Source: Clostridium sp. (GTDB lineage: Bacteria > Bacillota > Clostridia > Clostridiales > Clostridiaceae). Taken from it: 64,000 nucleotides of DNA. Position numbers and translations under genes: made by a program. This document shows positions 26,010 through 35,061 of this stretch, piece after piece. The DNA lies in contig JARLHR010000241.1 of assembly GCA_031292145.1 (NCBI GenBank), positions 106,601-170,600 on the forward strand, written 5' to 3'. Each line of letters starts with the position of its first letter. Position 1 is the stretch's first letter. The notes beneath the pieces are model-generated. The model saw only the letters and a list, made by a program, of their open reading frames with translations, was not told the origin of the DNA and searched no databases.

Positions 26010-26167
26010 GAAATATTCCTCCTCGAAATTTATACTATTTATTTAATAAGTTAATTATACTATGATAATTTAACCGTTTCTTGTTATATTTTCATCAAAA
26101 TATTGCAAATCTTGAAGTAACAAGTATAATAAAAATTAATAGGCCATTCTTTAATGAGGTGACGTTA

Positions 26168-27022
26168 ATGAAAGAATTTACATCCTGCAAAAAATCTATT
26201 AATAATTGTATAGAAAATAAATCTTTCTCAATTGCACATTTACATAGTGAAGAAGAAACTATGTCTATTCATATTCATGACTGCTATGAAGTTTATTATT
26301 CTCTTTCCGGTGGAAAGCAATTTTTAATAGATAATAAACTATATGATATTAATCCTAGGGACTTATTTGTTATAAATCAATTTGAAAGTCACTATGTTTC
26401 TCAAATAAGTAAAATGGTTCATGAAAGAATAGTGATTTCTATTCATCCTGACTTTTTAAAATCCATTTCTACAGATAAAACAGATTTAAGCTATTGTTTT
26501 ACCCATCGTGATGAAACCTTTAGCCATAAAATTCAATTAGATAAAGAACAGCAAAACAGATTTATGTATTTTATAAATAAGATTATAAGCGCAGAAGGTT
26601 TTGGCGCTGATAGAATTGAGTATTCTAGTTTCATAGAACTTATGACTTATTTCACTAAATTATTTGTCGATAATGAAGACGCCTTGTTATCATATTATAA
26701 ATATAATAATCAAATTCAAGAAATAATTCGCTATATAAATGATAATGTTATAGAAAACATTACTGTTAAACATTTAGCAGACCATTTCTTTTTAAGTGAA
26801 TCATACATTTGTAGAATTTTCAAATTGGCTACCGGCACTACTATTAATAAATATATTACTGCAAGAAGAATATCTATAGCTAAATCTATGCTTTCAAATG
26901 GTTTGAGCATTAATGATGTATATGCTCAATGTGGATTTAATGATTATAGTAACTTTTTGAAGTCCTTTAAAAAAGCTGTTGGAGTATCTCCTAAAAAGTA
27001 CTCAACTTTCAGCATGAACTAA
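26168..27022 (+). CDS. AraC family regulator
   Basis: This 284-residue protein starts at MKEFTSCKKSINN behind GAGGTG; an earlier ATG lacks a ribosome site. The N-terminal cupin contains SIHIHDCYEVYYSLSGGKQF. The C-terminal double HTH contains LADHFFLSESYICRIFKLAT and YAQCGFNDYSNFLKSFKKAV. It is divergent from the SDR-RpiB pair across about 160 bases and probably activates that pair in response to a uronate-derived signal. A family A hairpin follows the gene. Confidence 0.88.
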   Translation: MKEFTSCKKSINNCIENKSFSIAHLHSEEETMSIHIHDCYEVYYSLSGGKQFLIDNKLYDINPRDLFVINQFESHYVSQISKMVHERIVISIHPDFLKSISTDKTDLSYCFTHRDETFSHKIQLDKEQQNRFMYFINKIISAEGFGADRIEYSSFIELMTYFTKLFVDNEDALLSYYKYNNQIQEIIRYINDNVIENITVKHLADHFFLSESYICRIFKLATGTTINKYITARRISIAKSMLSNGLSINDVYAQCGFNDYSNFLKSFKKAVGVSPKKYSTFSMN

Positions 27023-27050
27023 TTTCTATAGATAAACAACGTAAAATTTA

Positions 27051-27224
27051 GACTTATGTGATAACCTACCGAAAGAACTGGTAGTCTTTTTGCTCGGTTG
27101 CTAGATAATATGGCTGTGGATTTCTAACAGTAGAAGTTGTACCTACAGCCATATTATCAATGCAACACTGCGCAATAGACTACCAGTTCTTTCTAGTACG
27201 GTATATCTTTCAAAGTGTAAATCT
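27051..27224. repeat. Family A hairpin element, copy 3
   Basis: It begins GACTTATGTGATAACCTACC like the other copies and keeps the block GTAGAAGTTGTACC. The outer stem is a perfect 17-base pair, GAAAGAACTGGTAGTCT (27071-27087) with 27177-27193. The inner stem GATAATATGGCTGT (27104-27117) pairs with 27145-27158. Both stem sequences are unrelated to copies 1 and 2. An additional TATAGATAAACAA inverted repeat (27027-27039 with about 27235-27247) encloses it. Confidence 0.75.
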
Positions 27225-27295
27225 AGTTCATGGTTTGTTTATCTATAATTAATTCAATTTATATTTTCTTTTGTTCTAGTTCTAACATATTTATA

Positions 27296-28105
27296 TCATA
27301 ATAAAACATACTTTTTTAATGCCTCTGCAACACCATCTTCATCATTTGTTAAAGTTACATAGTCTGCATGTTTTTTCACATCTTCTGGAGCATTGCCCAT
27401 AGCTATTCCAAGTCCTGCATATTCTATCATATCTATGTCATTATAATTATCACCCATAGCTATTATTTGAGATTTATCTTCTATATTAAATTCTTTTTGC
27501 AAACAGTTAATTGCAGATGTTTTGGATGCCTTGTTTGGCATAATTTCTAGATATGTTGGCTTCGATGGATATATATTCAAATCACCATCATTAATATTTT
27601 CCTTTAAAATCTTTATTTCTTCTGGCTTCGCCATACATAAAATCTTATTAGGCCCTGTACCTTCTTGTTTCCATTGCTCCATCAATTCCTTAAAATTTGT
27701 TATTTTAGGAATAATATTTGTTATCTCACTTTCCTGTTTAGCCCAATAATCCATTTCTTCGATATACCATTCATTATCCTTATATAAACTCATGTGTATG
27801 TTATTGCTCTTTGTTAGTTTATACACTTCATTAAGATTAATAACATTAATAAATTCCTTTGATAACACATTATTATCTTTATCTAATATTAAAGCTCCGC
27901 TATAGCAAATAATTGGCTGTTCTATTTCAAGCTCCCTTTGTAAAAATGTTATCCCTTTAGGCATTCTAGCAGAAACCAATATTACAGGTATCTTCTTTTC
28001 ATTTGCAACTACGTTAATTGCACTTTTAACTCTTTTTGTAATTTGATGATTGGAATTTAGTAAAGTCCCATCAATATCTAAGCATATCATTTTAAAATTA
28101 TTCAT
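27296..28105 (-). CDS. Cof-type HAD family phosphatase
   Basis: This 269-residue HAD phosphatase has motif I CLDIDGTLLNS (residues 8-18), motif II VSARMPKG near 43, a C2B cap, and motif IV MGDNYNDIDMI near 217. These enzymes dephosphorylate sugar phosphates or flavin intermediates in the cytoplasm. It sits 21 bases behind a DeoR regulator gene, suggesting sugar-phosphate detoxification or recycling in that operon. Exact substrate unknown. Confidence 0.9.
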   Translation of the reverse strand: MNNFKMICLDIDGTLLNSNHQITKRVKSAINVVANEKKIPVILVSARMPKGITFLQRELEIEQPIICYSGALILDKDNNVLSKEFINVINLNEVYKLTKSNNIHMSLYKDNEWYIEEMDYWAKQESEITNIIPKITNFKELMEQWKQEGTGPNKILCMAKPEEIKILKENINDGDLNIYPSKPTYLEIMPNKASKTSAINCLQKEFNIEDKSQIIAMGDNYNDIDMIEYAGLGIAMGNAPEDVKKHADYVTLTNDEDGVAEALKKYVLL

Positions 28106-28126
28106 AAACTCAACCCCTTTAATATT

Positions 28127-28879
28127 TTAATTAACTACCAATTTAATATCATTAGACTCTATTATATCTACAAAGGCAGAAGGTGGCATTTTATTAGTAA
28201 TAATAACATCGATTTGTTCCCAATTTACTCCCTTATAATAACTTAATGATTTAAATTTCTCATATTCAGCAAGGATAATTACAAAATTAGATTTCTTAAT
28301 AGCTGCTTGTTTAATTGAAGCATCTTCTTCATCAACATAGTAAATCCCATCTTCTGTTATAGATGCTGCACCTAAAATTGCAGTATCAAATCGTATATTT
28401 TCAAAACAATTTGCGCCATCTGCTTTATAAAAGAATCTATTCCTTTTATTAAGACATCCTCCGATAGACCGTACATCAACGTCTTTTTTCTCAGAAAGTA
28501 TTTCAATATTATCCAATGAATGTGTAAGTACCCAAATAGATTTATTTATTTCTTGCGCAAGAAAGCTAACTGTTGTAGAAACATCAAAAAAATAATGTTT
28601 ACCTTCCTTAATAAATTCCATTGCTTTTTGAGCAATAATTTTTTTTTCTTCTGAATAGGCTTCAATTCTCTCTCTATATTCTTTAATGGTATTTTGTAAA
28701 ATTGGTAGGCTGATTCCCCCATGAGTTCTAACGGCTGTCCCTTCATTTATAAGTTTTACTATATCACGACGTGCCGTATCTCTAGATACATTAAACATTT
28801 TACAAATTTCATGAATAGACATATGGTTATGTTCATTTAAATACTCTAATACGTTTAAAATTCTTTCCTCTTGATGCAT
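28127..28879 (-). CDS. DeoR/GlpR family transcriptional regulator
   Basis: This 250-residue regulator has the N-terminal DeoR HTH (ILNVLEYLNEHNHMSIHEIC to SRDTARRDIVKL, residues 7-42) and a C-terminal sugar-phosphate-sensing DeoRC domain (FFDVSTTVSFLAQEI, LGAASITEDGIYYVDEEDA, ILAEYEKF). CAGGTG precedes the ATG. It lies between an HTH-less paralogue (44-base gap) and the HAD phosphatase. The effector is presumably a phosphorylated sugar. Confidence 0.9.
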   Translation of the reverse strand: MHQEERILNVLEYLNEHNHMSIHEICKMFNVSRDTARRDIVKLINEGTAVRTHGGISLPILQNTIKEYRERIEAYSEEKKIIAQKAMEFIKEGKHYFFDVSTTVSFLAQEINKSIWVLTHSLDNIEILSEKKDVDVRSIGGCLNKRNRFFYKADGANCFENIRFDTAILGAASITEDGIYYVDEEDASIKQAAIKKSNFVIILAEYEKFKSLSYYKGVNWEQIDVIITNKMPPSAFVDIIESNDIKLVVN

Positions 28880-28923
28880 TAAATCACCTGTTCCTTAATT
28901 TATAGATTTCAATATGATTTCTA

Positions 28924-29541
28924 CTATATGATAACTAAACTATTAGGATTAATTTTAATATTTTGTGATTCTATAATCTCTCCAAATAATGAAATTGATA
29001 TCGGATCAACAATGATAATGTTTGCCTGTTCTAATCCTAATCCTTTATATTCAGCGGTTTTTTCATATTTCTGATGTTCCGCAAGTAAAATTACTTTTTT
29101 AGATCTTTTCACAACTTCCCTCTTAATAAAAGCATCTTCTTCATTTTCATAATAAATTCCATCGCTTCTTATAGCTCCAGCACCTAAAAATGCTGCATCA
29201 AATTCCACTTCTTCAAAACATTTTTCATAATTTGTTCTATAGAAGAAACGATTTTTATTATTAAATTCTCCAGATATTAAATTTACTAATACATTTTCTT
29301 TTTCAGAAAGTATATTAAAATTATCCAATGAATGAGTAAATATAGTGACCTGTTTGTTTAAATCTGCTGCAAGAAATTGAACACTAGTAGACACATCAAA
29401 AAAGTATCTTTTGTTTTTATGAATAAAATTTATAGCTTTCCCAACTATACTTCTTTTCTCATTAACATTTAAATTTAATCTTTCTTTATATGAATATATA
29501 GTATTTCTGATTAAATCCTTACGCATTTTTTCACTAATCAT
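28924..29541 (-). CDS. DeoR C-terminal sensor-domain protein lacking the HTH
   Basis: This 205-residue protein starts at MISEKMRKDLIRNT behind GAGGGGTG. From residue about 50 it aligns with the neighbouring DeoR regulator (FFDVSTSVQFLAADL, THSLDNFNILSEKE, FLGAGAIRSDGIYYENEEDA, LLAEHQKYE), but the winged helix of about 55 residues is replaced by a short helix with no recognition motif. It is therefore a tandem paralogue that kept the sugar-sensing fold only. It may be a ligand-dependent partner or decoy of the DeoR regulator, or a sugar-phosphate enzyme of the same ISOCOT fold. Confidence 0.8.
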   Translation of the reverse strand: MISEKMRKDLIRNTIYSYKERLNLNVNEKRSIVGKAINFIHKNKRYFFDVSTSVQFLAADLNKQVTIFTHSLDNFNILSEKENVLVNLISGEFNNKNRFFYRTNYEKCFEEVEFDAAFLGAGAIRSDGIYYENEEDAFIKREVVKRSKKVILLAEHQKYEKTAEYKGLGLEQANIIIVDPISISLFGEIIESQNIKINPNSLVII

Positions 29542-29670
29542 ATAATCACCCCTCATAATAATAATAAGTACTTTTAAGCATTTAGTCAATATTTTTAAGT
29601 TGTTTTAAGTATATTTTTCTTTAGCTTTTTATAACGAGAAGTTTTTCAAGAAATTTCTCCATATAAGAAA

Positions 29671-29711
29671 AAAAATCAAATTTTAACCCTATATGGTTAA
29701 AACTTGATTTT
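29671..29711 (-). terminator. Intrinsic terminator of nfo
   Basis: AAAATCAAATTTTAACC pairs with GGTTAAAACTTGATTTT around a short loop, followed on the minus strand by a T-rich tract. It lies 45 bases past the nfo stop codon. Confidence 0.8.
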
Positions 29712-29755
29712 AATTTATAATATAATTTGTACTATCCTTACAATTTATAGGCGGA

Positions 29756-30589
29756 TTAACTCTTGTAAAGATTTTTTAATAATGCTATCTCCTTCGCATA
29801 ACCCTCAAGCTCATTTGGTGTTTCAAGGAAAAATGGTAAGTTGCATAACTTTGGATGATTAATAATATTTGTAATTGCTTCTAAACCAATAGATCCTTCT
29901 CCTATTTTAGCGTGCCTATCTTTATGACTTTCAAATATGTTCATGCTATCATTTAAATGTATTGCTCGTAATTTATTTAATCCAATTATCTTATCAAACT
30001 TTTCTAATACACCATCTAAATCATTGACAATATCATATCCTGCATCATGCACATGACAAGTATCAAGACATACTCCCATCTTATCAGATAATTCCACGCG
30101 ATTTAAAATTTCTTTTAACTCCTCAAATGTACGCCCAATTTCACTTCCTTTTCCTGCCATTGTTTCAAGCAATACAGTAGTTGTTCGCTCCGGTTTTAGT
30201 ACTTCATTTAACATATCAGAAATATATTTAATTCCAACTTCTAATCCTTGTTTTACATGACTTCCAGGATGAAAATTATAAAAATTGCCTGGTATATACT
30301 CCATTCTTTTTAAATCATCTTCCATTACCTCTTTTGCAAAAATTCTTATATTCTCATCTGCCGAACAAGCATTTAATGTATAAGGTGCATGCGCTAATAT
30401 TGTAGCAAAATTATTTTGTTTTGCTAATTTTAGAAATTCTGCTATATCCTCTTCATCAATTGCCTTTGCCTTGCCACCTCGAGGATTGCGGGTAAAAAAT
30501 TGAAATGTGTTTCCTCCTATCTTAATAGCTTCCTTTCCCATATTTTCAAATCCTTTTGAATTTGATAAATGACATCCTATCTTTAACAT
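29756..30589 (-). CDS. nfo: Endonuclease IV (apurinic/apyrimidinic DNA repair)
   Basis: This 277-residue TIM-barrel nuclease has AGGGAGG upstream. The start [18 protein letters not shown] and the metal-site blocks NFHPGSH (residues about 103-109), [14 protein letters not shown] (about 176-189) and [20 protein letters not shown] (about 213-232) are the family's trinuclear-zinc signatures. It cuts DNA at abasic sites. It is adjacent to another repair gene (ogt) in the same direction. Confidence 0.95.
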   Translation of the reverse strand: MLKIGCHLSNSKGFENMGKEAIKIGGNTFQFFTRNPRGGKAKAIDEEDIAEFLKLAKQNNFATILAHAPYTLNACSADENIRIFAKEVMEDDLKRMEYIPGNFYNFHPGSHVKQGLEVGIKYISDMLNEVLKPERTTTVLLETMAGKGSEIGRTFEELKEILNRVELSDKMGVCLDTCHVHDAGYDIVNDLDGVLEKFDKIIGLNKLRAIHLNDSMNIFESHKDRHAKIGEGSIGLEAITNIINHPKLCNLPFFLETPNELEGYAKEIALLKNLYKS

Positions 30590-30647
30590 TCTACTTCCTC
30601 CCTAACTTATGTAATGTATAAGTCTACTTAAATTTTTTCAAAACATT

Positions 30648-31124
30648 CTAAGTATGCTGCTTCTCTTTCTCTAATTGAAGAAGTTTTTGTTTTAAATCAA
30701 GTCCTCCTGCATAGCCAACTAACTTACCATTAGCTCCAATAACCCTATGACATGGAATTATGATAGGAATAGGATTTTTATTATTTGCCATTCCAACAGC
30801 TCGTGATGCCTTTTCATTTCCAATTACTTTTGCAACCTCACCATAACTTTTTGTTTGCCCATAAGGAATTTCTATTAAAGCGTTCCAAACCTTCTTTTGA
30901 AACTCTGTACCTTTTGGCTCCAGTGGCAAATCAAAAAAATCACGTTTTCCTTCAAAGTATTCTCCTAGTTGTTTCATAGTTTCTTTTAGTAATTCTGTTT
31001 CATTTTTTTTTACTAATTCCTCTTCAATATCTTTGCCTATAAATTGTATTTTTGTAATTGCTGTGCCATTTTCTTCTATTTTAATTCTTCCAATCTTAGT
31101 ATCGTAATAAAATATATTTGTCAT
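30648..31124 (-). CDS. ogt: Methylated-DNA--[protein]-cysteine S-methyltransferase
   Basis: This 158-residue alkyltransferase starts at MTNIFYYD behind GGAGAG. The acceptor cysteine C125 is in IIPCHRVIG, with the helix-turn-helix ASRAVGMANNKNP just before it. It removes alkyl groups from O6-alkylguanine by suicide transfer. There is no Ada-type regulatory domain. It precedes nfo with a 58-base gap, so a small DNA-repair pair is likely. Confidence 0.95.
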   Translation of the reverse strand: MTNIFYYDTKIGRIKIEENGTAITKIQFIGKDIEEELVKKNETELLKETMKQLGEYFEGKRDFFDLPLEPKGTEFQKKVWNALIEIPYGQTKSYGEVAKVIGNEKASRAVGMANNKNPIPIIIPCHRVIGANGKLVGYAGGLDLKQKLLQLEKEKQHT

Positions 31125-31233
31125 TATACTCTCCATTCAAATATTATATATATATATTAACTATTATATAACAAAGGGGAATTCTATGAAATCAAAAAAA
31201 TGCAAACCTTCTATGAGATAAAAAATAACAAAT

Positions 31234-31268
31234 AAAATACCGCAATATTCAAAATTTGCGGTATTTTT
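31234..31268 (-). terminator. Terminator downstream of the chemoreceptor gene
   Basis: AAAATACCGCAA pairs with TTTGCGGTATTTT in a GC-cored hairpin with a T-tract on the minus strand, 60 bases beyond the chemoreceptor stop. Confidence 0.82.
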
Positions 31269-31328
31269 ATAATTAATATTCAATTTTATTTTAAAATGGC
31301 TCTGCAAAATTTAAGCCTACAAGGTATT

Positions 31329-33455
31329 TTAATTTACTCTAAATTGAGATATTGCACTGTTTAGATTCTCAACTAATTCATTTAATTCTTGAGCAAACTC
31401 AGCTACTTTTTGACTTCCAGTAATTTGTTCTTGTGTTGCATCTGATACCTGTTCTGTAGTTGCAGCTGTTTCCTCTGAAACAGAAGAAATGCTCTCCATT
31501 GACATTTTAGTCTTATCTTTAGAACTAACGATTTCATTAATTGATGCAACCATTTCCTTCAATTGATTATCTATTTGATCCATACCATCAAATATTGTTC
31601 TAAACGCAGCATCTGTCTTTTCAACTGCATCCATCTGATCCTTTATTATAATACTAGAACTTGTTGCTTCTTTTACTACAACTTCAGTTTTATGCTGAAT
31701 TTCATTTATAATTCTATTAATTTGAATAGATGATTCTTTTGATTTATCTGCTAATTTTCTAACTTCATCTGCAACAACTGCAAACCCCTTTCCTGACTCA
31801 CCAGCTCTTGCAGCCTCAATTGCAGCATTTAATGATAATAAATTAGTTTGTTCTGCTATATCAACAATTAATTCGACAATTGCTTTTATATCTTTAATAT
31901 TTGAATTTAAAACATTTACATCTTCAACAATTTTGGCTGAAGCTTTATTCGTTTCTTCTGCTTTATTATTTAATGTTCCAACTGAGACAATTGCATCTTG
32001 CTTCATTTGTTTGGTTTTCTCTAATACTAATGATACATTTTGCGTCTTACTGTTTACCATGTTTATTTCATGTGACAATCTATTCATACAATCTAATCCT
32101 TCAGTAACACTAATAGCTTGATCTGAAGCACCTTTTGTAATTCCGCTCATTGTTGCTGCAATCTCCTCCGAAGATGCATACGAATTTTCTGAAACCTCTC
32201 TAATTACTTTTGTATTATTAGATACATTTTCAGCTAGATTTTTAACATCGCCAATTAAAGTATTTATTTTTCTTACCATATCATTAAATGCACTTATCAC
32301 TTCACTAATTTCATCTTGACTTTCATCTATTATATGTAAGTCTAGATTTCCTTCTTTAGCCTTTTTCATAAGTTCAACTAATTTTCCTAGAGGATTTGAA
32401 ATACTTCTTGATATTATTAAAGCAACTAGCATTGCAATAATAAATGAAATTAAACCAATTACTAAAGTATTATTTCTTAAAATAGTTGATTCTGAATTTA
32501 AATAACTATAAGGAATAACTCCTACTACATACCAATCTGAACCACTTAAAGGCGCATAGGATACTAGTGCTTCACCATTACCTGTTGAAAAACACCGATT
32601 TTGAGATTTTGTTGAATCATCATTACTAGCTATGTTATTTTCTGTACCTATAACTTTTTCAATAATACTCTTATCTTTATAATCTGTTCCAATTAAATCT
32701 CCATCGGCACATGCTATAACAATCCCATTTGAATCTACAATAGATATATCTGAGTTAGTACCTAAATTTACATTTTTAAAAAAATCAACAAATACTTTTG
32801 GATCTAATTCTTCAAATGCAACTCCCAAATTTTTACTTGTAGTTAAAGAATTAACTTGGGCAGAAGTATATATACTATATCCTGATGAATTTTTCTGCAA
32901 TGTCCATACAAATTTTCCCTTTGCTTTTTCAGACAAAGCTGATATATTTTTTCTTATGTCATCTGAAAATTTAGTTGAGAAACTGCCTATCCTTGTATTA
33001 TCAGTACTTATAATCCCTAAACTCGCGATGTCATTTCTTGTACTTGCTTTACTTATTACTGATTTAGCTAAATTATTAACTTTATAATAATCTAAAAAAG
33101 AATCAGTGGCTTGATTATTATTCAAATAATCTTGCAACTGTGGATCTGTTATTATTGTTTTTGTCAAATTTGAATTATCACTCATTTCATTTGAAATATT
33201 AACTCCAATTTGTGACATAATCTGAGATGAAAAATTTGAAATTTTATTGTTCATTGCATTTTTAGATTGCAATACTGATGTAACTCCTATTATTAATAAT
33301 GGAATTAAAACTAGCAGTCCATAAGAAATGATTAATCTAATTTTTATTTTTGAACCCCTTATAGCACGTTCGCACTTAAATAAAACATTATTTTTTTTCT
33401 TATCACTTGGATTTTTATTTGTTTTTCTCTTACTTCTCTTTAAAAATTTACCCAT
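31329..33455 (-). CDS. Methyl-accepting chemotaxis protein with Cache sensor
   Basis: This 708-residue chemoreceptor starts at [15 protein letters not shown] behind TTGGAGGT; a longer upstream frame lacks a ribosome site. A basic N-terminus is followed by TM1 (residues about 42-62), a double-Cache extracellular domain (about 65-320, with [20 protein letters not shown] and [13 protein letters not shown]), TM2, HAMP and the signalling tip [20 protein letters not shown]. Cache domains usually bind amino acids, organic acids or sugars. The location before the glycan island suggests that it may sense its products. Confidence 0.93.
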   Translation of the reverse strand: MGKFLKRSKRKTNKNPSDKKKNNVLFKCERAIRGSKIKIRLIISYGLLVLIPLLIIGVTSVLQSKNAMNNKISNFSSQIMSQIGVNISNEMSDNSNLTKTIITDPQLQDYLNNNQATDSFLDYYKVNNLAKSVISKASTRNDIASLGIISTDNTRIGSFSTKFSDDIRKNISALSEKAKGKFVWTLQKNSSGYSIYTSAQVNSLTTSKNLGVAFEELDPKVFVDFFKNVNLGTNSDISIVDSNGIVIACADGDLIGTDYKDKSIIEKVIGTENNIASNDDSTKSQNRCFSTGNGEALVSYAPLSGSDWYVVGVIPYSYLNSESTILRNNTLVIGLISFIIAMLVALIISRSISNPLGKLVELMKKAKEGNLDLHIIDESQDEISEVISAFNDMVRKINTLIGDVKNLAENVSNNTKVIREVSENSYASSEEIAATMSGITKGASDQAISVTEGLDCMNRLSHEINMVNSKTQNVSLVLEKTKQMKQDAIVSVGTLNNKAEETNKASAKIVEDVNVLNSNIKDIKAIVELIVDIAEQTNLLSLNAAIEAARAGESGKGFAVVADEVRKLADKSKESSIQINRIINEIQHKTEVVVKEATSSSIIIKDQMDAVEKTDAAFRTIFDGMDQIDNQLKEMVASINEIVSSKDKTKMSMESISSVSEETAATTEQVSDATQEQITGSQKVAEFAQELNELVENLNSAISQFRVN

Positions 33456-33698
33456 TCTGTATACCTCCAAATGTCTCTTATTCATCCAATAATCGTTTAC
33501 ACTTAAATATAAAAAATTTTCTTTCATGCAATATTGCATATTAATATTATACAATATTATATATACCAATACTACAACATATTTACATTTTATGATAATT
33601 TAAATTGTATATCAATATTTTTTCAGAGGATTATTGGGGCCGTTTTCAAAAGTCGAGTGTTTTTTGAAAAAACTAAAAATAAGGCACACGAATTTTCT

Positions 33699-34832
33699 TT
33701 ACCAAAATAATAGTTTTTTACCCTTTAATACTGAAATACCCTCTACAAAGAAATAATCACCATAAATTATTGGCACATCCAAATTCTTTTGCTCTGGGAA
33801 ATGACCTGTACCATGTTTTAGCAATCCTTCTTCCTCCAAATCATCCATTGTTCCACATTCAAAATATAAATTTTTTAATATGCTTTCTCCTGCATTAAAA
33901 TATAAACCTTTTTCTACCTCCTCCACCTGTTCTGACAGAAGCAATAAACCACATGCAGCTATTGCACCTGCAGAGGAATCTGGATATTTATATTTTTTAG
34001 CCTCTGTATCCTCTGGTACTCTAAAATCCCATACTGGACATTTATCCCATTTAACATTAGCTATAAAATAATGTGCTGTCTTTTTAGCTGCATTTAATAT
34101 ATCTTCATTTTTAGTATATTTATAAGAAAGGGTAAGTCCATAAATTGCCCATGAACAACCTCTTGCCCATGCACTATTTGCAGCAAAGCCTTGTCCCCCA
34201 CATTTTTCTACTAATTCTCCTGTTTCTGAATTAAATATAACCATATGTTGTACAGATCCATCTACTCTTATAAAATAATTTAATACCATTTCTACATGTT
34301 TAACAGCAACATGCTTAAATCTAGGATCTCCAGTTTCTTCTGTGGCCCAATATAATATAGGTAAATTCATTAAACAATCAATAATTGCTACTCCACTATT
34401 ATCTTCACCATCACTCCATGCATTCCATGCTCTAATATAATTTCCATTTGAATTAAACCTTGCCATTAGTAAATTTGCTGCAAGTAGCGCTCTTTTCCTG
34501 GCCTGCTTATTTTTTGTTATTTTATAATTAGCTAAGCTTGATAAAGTCCACATAAAACCTAAATCATGATCTATTTCTTCTGTATCGCTAAGTAAATGAT
34601 TCATTTTATCTTCACAAGCCTCTGCAGTAGCTCTTAATTTTTCATCTTTATTTTCAAGATAAACTCTCCACAATATTCCTGGCCAAAATCCAGCTGTCCA
34701 CCATTTTTCATTTTCTAATTGATAATGTTTATCTTTAACTGAATGAGGAAAGTTACTTCCTATTCTCTCATTATTTAATCTAGTTTTCTCTTCAATAAAT
34801 TCCCAGGCTTCTTCTTTCCAATTGTTATTCAT
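33699..34832 (-). CDS. GH88 unsaturated glucuronyl hydrolase
   Basis: This 377-residue (alpha/alpha)6-barrel protein has the catalytic-type aspartates of UGL in IDHDLGFMW (D90, equivalent to D88 of Bacillus UGL) and AIIDCLMNLP (D152, equivalent to D149). WWTAGFWPGILW near residue 44 and WARGCSWAIYGL near 222 line the substrate pocket. It hydrates the 4,5-double bond left by a polysaccharide lyase and frees 5-dehydro-4-deoxyuronate. There is no signal peptide, so it acts inside the cell. The lyase-like gene is directly upstream, with repeat B1 in between. Confidence 0.9.
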   Translation of the reverse strand: MNNNWKEEAWEFIEEKTRLNNERIGSNFPHSVKDKHYQLENEKWWTAGFWPGILWRVYLENKDEKLRATAEACEDKMNHLLSDTEEIDHDLGFMWTLSSLANYKITKNKQARKRALLAANLLMARFNSNGNYIRAWNAWSDGEDNSGVAIIDCLMNLPILYWATEETGDPRFKHVAVKHVEMVLNYFIRVDGSVQHMVIFNSETGELVEKCGGQGFAANSAWARGCSWAIYGLTLSYKYTKNEDILNAAKKTAHYFIANVKWDKCPVWDFRVPEDTEAKKYKYPDSSAGAIAACGLLLLSEQVEEVEKGLYFNAGESILKNLYFECGTMDDLEEEGLLKHGTGHFPEQKNLDVPIIYGDYFFVEGISVLKGKKLLFW

Positions 34833-34903
34833 CTTAAAATACGCCTCCTCGATATTTTGGTAAACATAAATTTTTCAATTATAATTTTAACTTTTAATCT
34901 TTA

Positions 34904-35061
34904 GGCACATGAAAATAAATAACAAGTCCGATTTGCTGTGGATATTTTTCATCAGGCAAGAAGGTAAATTGGCCTCATAGTGGGCCTATTAGGCCAATTT
35001 TCCGCCGTAGCATGATGGAAAATAGGCCAGCAAATGGACTTGTTATTTTTTTGATTGTGCC
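34904..35061. repeat. Family B element, copy 1 (158 bp, TTA flanks)
   Basis: The ends GGCACATGAAAATAAATAAC and its near inverted copy (GTTATTT...GATTGTGCC) bracket a folded core with ATTTTTCATCAGGCAAGAAG, CATAGTGGGCCTATTA and GCATGATGGAAAATAGG. Internal stems are ATTTGCTG/CAGCAAAT and AATTGGCC/GGCCAATT. TTA flanks both ends (34901-34903, 35062-35064), and the right TTA is the stop codon of the lyase-like gene on the minus strand. Confidence 0.85.

Noticed and set aside
34904-35061. Family B elements as plain rho-independent terminators
   Set aside because: They have multi-stem conserved cores, matching trinucleotide flanks and constant length across unrelated gene ends, which ordinary terminators do not.
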